This document shows positions 1-4,521 of a stretch of DNA of 6,500 nucleotides, piece by piece. A model generated the notes under the pieces. That model was not told where the DNA came from, searched no databases, and was given only the letters and a program-made list of their open reading frames with translations. The DNA is from CAYGZQ01 sp964354375 [NCBI: uncultured Planctomycetota bacterium] (GTDB lineage Bacteria; JAJVIF01; JAPKYR01). The translations under genes and the position numbers were made by a program. Position 1 is the stretch's first letter; every line of letters starts with the position of its first letter. Location: NCBI GenBank assembly GCA_964354375.1, contig CAYGZQ010000024.1, positions 45,312 to 51,811 of the forward strand. Direction: 5' to 3'.

Positions 1-800
1 TCATCATCGTCGTCTTCTTCTTCCTCGTCGTCCTTTTCTTCCTCTTCCTCATCCTGGAGGCTGCGCTTGGATTTGGAGTCGGTTGTTTCCACCAGACCTA
101 GGGCAGCTCCCTCAGTCTCGACAACAGCAGTGTCGGTATCCTTAATCTTGATTTCTTCGATCACTTCGTCCTCCCTTAGATGCTCTTTCTTAGCGGTATC
201 TTTGGGTCCCAGGACTTCGCCTTTGGCCTCGCGGGCCTTGACGGCTTTCTTCCTGATCGCTTCGGGCAGAGGCGCAACCAGTGCGTGCATATCTCTGCCC
301 TCTTTCTTGGGGTGAACCTCGAGCTTCCCGAGGTCCTTTATCTCCTCAAAAGCCCTGAGTATCAGCCGCTCGGCGACCTCAGGGTGGGCGTGCTCTCGTC
401 CGCGAAACATGACCGTCAACTTGACCTTGTTCCCCTGGGCCAGGAACCTTACAGCCCGGCGAATCCGGACTTTGAAGTCATGATCGCCGATTTTCGGACG
501 AAACTTGCATTCTTTAATATCGACCTTGGTCTGCTTCTTCTTGGAGTCCTTCTTTTTCTTTTTTTCCGTGTAAAGGAATTTGCCGAAGTCCGTGATCCGG
601 CAAACAGGAGGAACTTCCTGAGGAGCGACCTCAACCAGGTCAAAACCTTCATCCTGAGCCCTTTTGATGGCGTCACGGGTGTTCATCACACCGAGCTGCC
701 GACCTTCAGAATCAATGACGCGCACCTCGGGTACCCGAATGTGGAAATTGGTCCTTATTCTGGGCTCGTATCTATCGGGCCGTCTATGTCGCCGTCCTAT
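1..800 (-). CDS. infC: Translation initiation factor IF-3 with long acidic C-terminal tail (3' end cut by window)
   Basis: IF-3 binds the 30S subunit, keeps it apart from 50S and checks start-codon/initiator-tRNA pairing. Translating the minus strand from 800 gives 266 residues and no stop before the edge. The N-domain (about 13-76) has DLVEVAP (54-60) and PPVCRITDFGKF (64-75). A lysine-rich linker (about 79-92) follows, with the C-domain (about 93-179) containing FRGRE (132-136) and the LVAP end (174-177). IF-3 normally ends near here at 170-180 residues. Instead at least 87 charged residues continue, finishing in QDEEEEEKDDEEEEDDDD at the edge. The start is read as ATA (800-798): AAGGAGG (814-808) lies 7 bases upstream, IF-3 genes commonly use rare starts, and no ATG, GTG or well-spaced TTG fits. 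Family identity is certain. The start codon is inferred and the true C-terminus lies outside the window. Confidence 0.95.
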   Translation of the reverse strand, partial: MGRRHRRPDRYEPRIRTNFHIRVPEVRVIDSEGRQLGVMNTRDAIKRAQDEGFDLVEVAPQEVPPVCRITDFGKFLYTEKKKKKDSKKKQTKVDIKECKFRPKIGDHDFKVRIRRAVRFLAQGNKVKLTVMFRGREHAHPEVAERLILRAFEEIKDLGKLEVHPKKEGRDMHALVAPLPEAIRKKAVKAREAKGEVLGPKDTAKKEHLREDEVIEEIKIKDTDTAVVETEGAALGLVETTDSKSKRSLQDEEEEEKDDEEEEDDDD

Positions 801-807
801 CGGCAAA

Positions 808-814
808 CCTCCTT
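808..814 (-). promoter_or_regulatory. Strong Shine-Dalgarno of infC, decides an AUA start
   Basis: On the minus strand the sequence reads AAGGAGG, seven bases before the ATA codon at 800-798. The in-frame TTG at 806-804 is only one base from the motif and too close to be used. The first in-frame ATG is at internal Met39, inside the conserved N-domain. A full-strength ribosome site paired with a poor start codon matches the known design of infC autoregulation, where IF-3 discriminates against its own start. Confidence 0.75.
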
Positions 815-817
815 ACG

Positions 818-831
818 CTTGCCTTGGCAAG
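818..831 (-). promoter_or_regulatory. Short inverted repeat in infC leader
   Basis: CTTGCC and GGCAAG are separated by two bases, immediately upstream of the infC Shine-Dalgarno. In RNA, five pairs around a four-base loop are possible. It lies in the short leader expected from the infC promoter and could affect ribosome access. It has no U-run and is not a terminator. The function is inferred only from position. Confidence 0.35.
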
Positions 832-840
832 TGACGAGAT

Positions 841-869
841 AAAGTAACAAAGCACACACCGATTGTCAA
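841..869 (-). promoter_or_regulatory. Sigma70-type promoter of infC
   Basis: The minus strand has a perfect -35 TTGACA (869-864), a 17-base spacer and -10 TACTTT (846-841). Transcription would start near 834, giving a leader of about 35 bases before the infC start at 800. It lies between tRNA-Val and infC, so infC can be expressed alone as well as by readthrough from the tRNA genes. No terminator hairpin separates the two. Confidence 0.7.
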
Positions 870-895
870 CCGGGTCGTGCTTGAAATCCAGGTTT

Positions 896-973
896 TGGTG
901 GGCACGATTGGGATCGAACCAACGACCTCTACCTTGTCAAGGTAGCGCTCTAACCAAACTGAGCTACGCGCCC
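896..973 (-). tRNA. tRNA-Val (anticodon GAC)
   Basis: The minus strand folds as a complete cloverleaf. The acceptor GGGCGCG pairs with CGTGCCC with one G-U pair. The anticodon stem CTACC/GGTAG holds the loop TTGACAA, giving anticodon GAC, which reads GUC and GUU. The T arm contains TTCGATC, the discriminator is A, and CCA (898-896) is encoded. It is the third and last tRNA of the cluster, 47 bases after tRNA-Cys and about 95 bases before the infC start. Confidence 0.95.
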
Positions 974-1020
974 ACGCGTCCGCAATCTATACAGAAACAA
1001 AGCCCACAGATGCTTCAAGA

Positions 1021-1095
1021 TGGAGGCGACGACCGGATTCGAACCGGTGCATCAGGGTTTTGCAGACCCGTGCCTTACCACTTGGCTACGTCGCC
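1021..1095 (-). tRNA. tRNA-Cys (anticodon GCA)
   Basis: The seven-pair acceptor GGCGACG/CGTCGCC is perfect. The anticodon loop CTGCAAA gives GCA, reading UGC and UGU. The T arm contains TTCGAAT, the discriminator is U, and CCA (1023-1021) is encoded. The outermost anticodon-stem pair is a C/U mismatch, while the other four pairs are sound. It lies a single base after tRNA-Gly, so the two must be processed from one transcript. Confidence 0.95.
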
Positions 1096-1096
1096 A

Positions 1097-1172
<76 letters not shown>

Positions 1173-1206
1173 TCGGCGGCATTTTCGTACCGCTTACCGG
1201 TAAAAG

Positions 1207-1235
1207 AATATAAACCATGACGGGTGGAAAATCAA
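1207..1235 (-). promoter_or_regulatory. Sigma70-type promoter of the tRNA-Gly-Cys-Val cluster
   Basis: The minus strand has -35 TTGATT (1235-1230), a 17-base spacer and -10 TATATT (1212-1207). The predicted start is near 1200, followed by a short leader to tRNA-Gly at 1172. A perfect ten-base palindrome, TTACCGGTAA (1194-1203), sits on the predicted start site. The spacing and position make this a convincing promoter, and it would also feed infC by readthrough. Confidence 0.7.
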
Positions 1236-1236
1236 C

Positions 1237-1314
1237 GGGTGTGCCGCCCTGGGTCCGCCGCCTTTCCAGTCGGCTCGGTTCTTATGTCATGCCGCTCAGA
1301 AAAGCGGCGCACCC
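1237..1314. repeat. Long imperfect inverted repeat in the divergent intergenic region
   Basis: GGGTGTGCCGC (1237-1247) is matched by GCGGCGCACCC (1304-1314), ten of eleven positions being complementary and the last a possible G-U pair. A nested, competing hairpin GCCGCT-N6-AGCGGC (1291-1308) shares the right arm. The structure lies between the two divergent promoters and has no following T-run, so it does not look like a terminator. No open reading frame with a ribosome site was seen here. It could be a regulatory structure, a remnant of a small repeat element, or chance in GC-rich DNA. Confidence 0.4.
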
Positions 1315-1334
1315 GGCCGAGGGTAGTTGCCCGC

Positions 1335-1363
1335 TCGACCTGGAGGGGAACCTGGGGTAAAAT
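1335..1363 (+). promoter_or_regulatory. Promoter candidate for the FAD-dependent oxidoreductase gene
   Basis: -35 TCGACC (1335-1340) matches TTGACA at four of six positions. A 17-base spacer leads to -10 TAAAAT (1358-1363), matching TATAAT at five of six. The start would be near 1370, giving a leader of about 40 bases to the ATG at 1411. GAGG (1398-1401) sits nine bases before that ATG. Confidence 0.5.
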
Positions 1364-1410
1364 TCGTCGATCACTGAAGATCAGCAATCTCGCGGTCGAG
1401 GTTAGGTTGT

Positions 1411-3543
1411 ATGAGACGAGCTATAGTCCTGATATGCATCGTGGCCGTTATGGTCGCCGCCGGGGGCACCATGTTTGCGTCGAGATCGAGACAGACGCCG
1501 ATATCGGTTGCCGAGGCGGCGACGGTGAGTCAGGCCGCGGAAGCCGGGCAGACGAGTCGAGCGACACCGCTGATTCAGGCTGACGGTGATGTTGTGCTGT
1601 TCGACTTCGAGGATCCGGGGGAAGTCGGGAGATTCGTGTACGGGACCGTGAACACTTTCGTGGAGCCGACGCAGGATGTGGCGAGGACGGGTTCGGGGTC
1701 GTGCGCTGCGACATACTATGTGGGAGCTAACAGGCAGGGTAAGCGGCTGGTCTTCTACACGCTGATGCATCCGGCGCGCGGGCGGCTGAGTGACTGGAGG
1801 CCTTACAGCGAGTTCCAGGCGGCCATTCTGAACGGGGAACAATTCACAGTGACGATAGAGGTGGAATTCGCCGACGGGAACGTTTCGGTGTGGCGTCGCT
1901 ACAGCCTTCCGCCGGGCGTTTGGAGCCGTCTGAGACAGCCCCTCGCCGATCTCGCGGCCGCGGGATTGGACCTCGGGGGCGTCAAACGCATCGGCTGGAG
2001 CCAGATCGACACCGAGATGGTCGGCATCAACACCCTGTATTTCGACGACATACGGCTGATCGCGTCCGACAGCCGTGCGAGCGAGACGGCGGTCGCGGCG
2101 GCATGGGATTCGTACGAGCGCTGGCTGCAGGAGGAGGGAAACGTTCCGCGGGCGTCGTACATCCCCGTCATCCGCAATGACTCTGCGCGGATTTCCGAGA
2201 TCCAGACGAGGTACGACTGCGGGCACATCGACGGGTATGTCAATGCGGATGTATGCGTAGTCGGCGGCGGAATGGCGGGAAGCACGGCGGCGGTGGCGTC
2301 GGCCAGGCTCGGGGTCGAGACCCTGCTGGTGGAGCAGTACGGTTTCCTCGGTGGGACTGCGACTGCCGCGATGGTCACGCCTTTCATGCCGAATCGCGCA
2401 GGCGGACGAGACCTGGTGAAGGGAATATTCAGTGAAATCGTCTCGGAGCTGGAGGCGCGGGGGGGGGCGAAGGCGGAAGGCAACCGTCCAGGCGTCATCG
2501 ATTTCGATAAAGAGCAGCTCATGTATGTCCTGAACGACCTCGTGACAAAGTCCGGGTGCCGCATGATGCTGCATACGTTTGCCGAGCGCGCGCTGGTGAA
2601 AGACGGGTCGTGTGAAGGGGTCATTGTCGACAATAAGTCCGGACGTCTTGCGATACTGGCGAAAGTGGTCATTGACTCGACCGGGGACGGCGACATCGCG
2701 GCGAGCGCGGGCTGTCCATACGAGATCGGACGGGGGTACGATCAGTACACTCAGTCGACCACTCTCTTTTTCAGGATGGCCGGTGTTAATGAGGCAGTGG
2801 CATTTGCCGAGCAGGGACGGAGGGTACAGCGCCCCGGCGGCGAAATTCCTCCCACGTACATGTTTGCGGATCTTTTCCGCAAGGCGGTGGAGGAGGGCAG
2901 GTTCCCCTCCGACATCCCGATCGGACAGGTGTATTTCGAGCGGACGCTCCAGCCGGGGGTAGTGTCGATCAACGCGACACGGGCATTCGAGATCGACGCG
3001 ACCAACGTGAACGATCTGACATACGCGGAAGTGGAGACGCGCAGGCAGGCGGTGCTGCTCGCCGATTTCATGGTCGAGAACATCCCGGGCTTCGAGCGGG
3101 CGTACCTGCAGGAGACGGGGGTGCAGATCGGGGTGCGGGAGTCCAGGAGGATTCTGGGAGAATATCAACTCAGCGGGAGAGATGTGCTCTATGGGAGGAA
3201 ATTCGACGATGTCGTTGCCAGAGGCGCATTCGGAGTGGACATCCACACCGCGGATTACTCGGGCGGCGGGGTCGTGGGCTTGCAGCTTCCGGAGGGGGCC
3301 AGCTACGATATCCCGTACAGATGCCTGGTGCCGAAAAGCGTGGAAAACCTTCTGCTGGCCGGACGATGCATATCGGTCTCGCACATAGCCCTGGGATCGG
3401 TCCGGATAATGCCGGTGACGAGCGGGACGGGTCATGCGGCGGGAGTCGCGGCGGCGTTGAGTGTGCTGAACGGCGTCACGCCCCGTCGGCTTTCATACAC
3501 CAGCCTTCGAGAAGCGCTCAGGTCCCAGGGAGAAGAGCTGTAG
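1411..3543 (+). CDS. Exported FAD-dependent oxidoreductase (FAD_oxidored family) with N-terminal beta-sandwich-like domain
   Basis: The product has 710 residues. Residues 1-23 form a basic then hydrophobic signal peptide or anchor, followed by a low-complexity Ala/Thr/Gln stretch to about 58. Residues 60-217, opening with VVLFDFED and closing with LYFDDIRLI, look like the carbohydrate-binding-like beta-sandwich found beside polysaccharide-active enzymes. The flavin region starts at DVCVVGGGMAGSTAA (280-294), a dinucleotide fold with Gly285, Gly287 and Gly290 and the ribose-binding Glu308 in LLVEQ. GFLGGTATA (311-319), IDSTGDGDIAA (421-431), IGVRESRRILGEY (573-585) and LLLAGRCISVSHIALGSVRIMP (647-668) are hallmarks of FAD_oxidored proteins. 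Reaction and substrate are unknown. There is no Cys lipobox at a usual position. Arg2-Arg3 only weakly resembles a twin-arginine signal. Start: ATG with GAGG nine bases upstream. It appears to stand alone. Confidence 0.88.
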   Translation: MRRAIVLICIVAVMVAAGGTMFASRSRQTPISVAEAATVSQAAEAGQTSRATPLIQADGDVVLFDFEDPGEVGRFVYGTVNTFVEPTQDVARTGSGSCAATYYVGANRQGKRLVFYTLMHPARGRLSDWRPYSEFQAAILNGEQFTVTIEVEFADGNVSVWRRYSLPPGVWSRLRQPLADLAAAGLDLGGVKRIGWSQIDTEMVGINTLYFDDIRLIASDSRASETAVAAAWDSYERWLQEEGNVPRASYIPVIRNDSARISEIQTRYDCGHIDGYVNADVCVVGGGMAGSTAAVASARLGVETLLVEQYGFLGGTATAAMVTPFMPNRAGGRDLVKGIFSEIVSELEARGGAKAEGNRPGVIDFDKEQLMYVLNDLVTKSGCRMMLHTFAERALVKDGSCEGVIVDNKSGRLAILAKVVIDSTGDGDIAASAGCPYEIGRGYDQYTQSTTLFFRMAGVNEAVAFAEQGRRVQRPGGEIPPTYMFADLFRKAVEEGRFPSDIPIGQVYFERTLQPGVVSINATRAFEIDATNVNDLTYAEVETRRQAVLLADFMVENIPGFERAYLQETGVQIGVRESRRILGEYQLSGRDVLYGRKFDDVVARGAFGVDIHTADYSGGGVVGLQLPEGASYDIPYRCLVPKSVENLLLAGRCISVSHIALGSVRIMPVTSGTGHAAGVAAALSVLNGVTPRRLSYTSLREALRSQGEEL

Positions 3544-3582
3544 GGTGGAGGGATGGGGCATAAGTTTATCTGCATTGAGATA

Positions 3583-3591
3583 TGATATAAT
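3583..3591 (+). promoter_or_regulatory. Extended -10 element upstream of grpE
   Basis: TGATATAAT combines a perfect -10 (3586-3591) with the TGn extension; no good -35 is visible at 15-18 bases. Transcription would start near 3598, only about five bases before the grpE ATG (3603), and the AAGG ribosome site (3594-3597) would be left out of the message. If real, the transcript is close to leaderless. Otherwise grpE is read from upstream, since no terminator separates it from the oxidoreductase gene. Confidence 0.4.
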
Positions 3592-3602
3592 CGAAGGCAG
3601 TC

Positions 3603-4241
3603 ATGAGAGAGATTCACGTCGATTTTTCCGATGACCGGCCCCTGGACGTACCGTGGCCGGAAGAGATCAAGGACGTACGGGCGAAGCTCGAAGGTCTCGA
3701 GGACATCGACCTCATTCAGCTCCTTCAGGAGATATCGAAAATCCGTCTGGAGGTCGTCAAGGGCAGGAAGAGGCAGACCGAGGGGCCGGTGCCGCTGTCG
3801 GAGGAGAAAGGGCTCAGATTCCTGGGCACGGCGATCAACGAGCTCAGGAGGCTCCAGCCCGAGGTGGCCAATCTGAAGGCGGACGTCGAGGAGTCTGTCA
3901 AGGAGGATTTCCTCAGACAGCTTTTCCCGATAGTGGATGCATTCGATCGGTTTTTCGAGTCGGTGAAGGACGCGAGCGACCCGAGATTGTCGACCTGGAT
4001 GGAAGGAATTCGGGGGGTGTACAACTCGGTTCTGATGATCCTGAGGAACAATGATGTCAAGGAGGTCCCTGCAAGAGGGATGTTCAACCCGAAGTTCCAG
4101 GCTGCCGTAGGGACCGAGATCAGGAACGATCTGCCGCCGGAGACGATAGTGAAGGTGGAGCGCAGAGGTTTCGTGATCGGCAAGAAGATACTGAGGACGC
4201 CGGAGGTCATCGTAAGCAAGCGAACGGACCTGCTTGAGTAG
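3603..4241 (+). CDS. grpE: GrpE-family nucleotide exchange factor for Hsp70
   Basis: GrpE dimers release ADP from DnaK and so reset its substrate-binding cycle in the cytoplasm. The product has 212 residues. The first 60 or so are acidic and variable. A long charged helix (about 65-125) carries KEDFLRQLFPIVDAFDRFFES (100-120), matching the GrpE pattern of a helical stalk with LLPVxDxxxR. The second helix (about 131-150) reads WMEGIRGVYNSVLMIL. The C-terminal beta-domain follows: GMFNPKFQAAV (159-169) stands in for the usual GxxFDPxxHEAV, and PPETIVKVERRGFVIGKKILRTPEVIVSK (178-206) is the standard GrpE ending. Start: ATG with GAAGG (3593-3597) upstream. The next gene encodes an Hsp70, supporting the role. 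It is divergent, notably Asn for Asp in the FDP motif and Gln for the usual His. Confidence 0.88.
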   Translation: MREIHVDFSDDRPLDVPWPEEIKDVRAKLEGLEDIDLIQLLQEISKIRLEVVKGRKRQTEGPVPLSEEKGLRFLGTAINELRRLQPEVANLKADVEESVKEDFLRQLFPIVDAFDRFFESVKDASDPRLSTWMEGIRGVYNSVLMILRNNDVKEVPARGMFNPKFQAAVGTEIRNDLPPETIVKVERRGFVIGKKILRTPEVIVSKRTDLLE

Positions 4242-4259
4242 AGTGCAGGATCTGACGAC

Positions 4260-4303
4260 TGAAGCGGGGACAAAATGTGGGTCGTGGCCGGTTGACCGCT
4301 TCA
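4260..4303 (+). promoter_or_regulatory. Inverted repeat overlapping the dnaK promoter
   Basis: TGAAGCGG (4260-4267) and CCGCTTCA (4296-4303) are perfect eight-base inverted copies 28 bases apart. The right arm overlaps the proposed -35 (4300-4305). No T-run follows, so it is not a terminator of grpE. It does not match CIRCE, whose arms are TTAGCACTC and GAGTGCTAA. It may be an operator or may be chance. Confidence 0.3.
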
Positions 4304-4328
4304 AAAAGGCTTGCATTTCTGCTATCCT
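4300..4328 (+). promoter_or_regulatory. Promoter candidate for dnaK
   Basis: -35 TTCAAA (4300-4305), a 17-base spacer and -10 TATCCT (4323-4328) preceded by TGC, making an extended -10. The start would be near 4335. This lets dnaK be transcribed separately from grpE, which has no terminator after it. No HrcA/CIRCE operator was found. Confidence 0.45.
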
Positions 4329-4334
4329 AAACCG

Positions 4335-4521
4335 TTTGGATTAAAGAAATGGGGGGACAGGGACCGGGCATTTTTGCGATCACATATCATTCGACCCATA
4401 GGGCTGGAAACGACCGGGATATGGGGATCGTGCGGGGATGGTGCAAGGTTCATCCGGATTTATCCCGCCACCGTCCCAGAGGCACGAAGGAAGTATTTCG
4501 GCTCGGAAGGAGCGTTTCTCG
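4335..4521 (+). other. Long untranslated leader of dnaK
   Basis: About 187 bases lie between the predicted start site and the dnaK ATG. The reading frame is open back to an ATG at 4438, but the 28 residues this would add are rich in Ser, Pro and Arg and look unlike any Hsp70 start. They are best read as untranslated. Short G-rich and C-rich blocks (about 4350-4356, 4434-4438, 4463-4477) could pair, but no recognised riboswitch or RNA thermometer was identified. Confidence 0.4.

Noticed and set aside
180-842. A 220-codon plus-strand open frame over infC
   Set aside because: The opposite strand encodes an unmistakable IF-3. The plus-strand translation has no family features.
1411-1437. Lipoprotein signal in the flavoprotein
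   Set aside because: The only Cys in the hydrophobic segment (Cys9) is too close to the N-terminus and is not in a lipobox.
1402-3435. A 677-codon open frame on the minus strand opposite the oxidoreductase gene
   Set aside because: Its translation is Arg/His/Pro/Leu-rich with no recognisable motif and no ribosome site. It mirrors the GC-rich codon structure of the clearly homologous plus-strand gene.
3544-3602. CIRCE operator or heat-shock sigma promoter before grpE
   Set aside because: No TTAGCACTC/GAGTGCTAA arms and no heat-shock -35/-10 pair could be found here, nor before dnaK.
4438-4521. Longer dnaK start adding 28 residues
   Set aside because: The extra residues do not resemble an Hsp70 N-terminus, whereas the ATG at 4522 has a well-spaced ribosome site and gives the standard MxxGIDLGTT opening.
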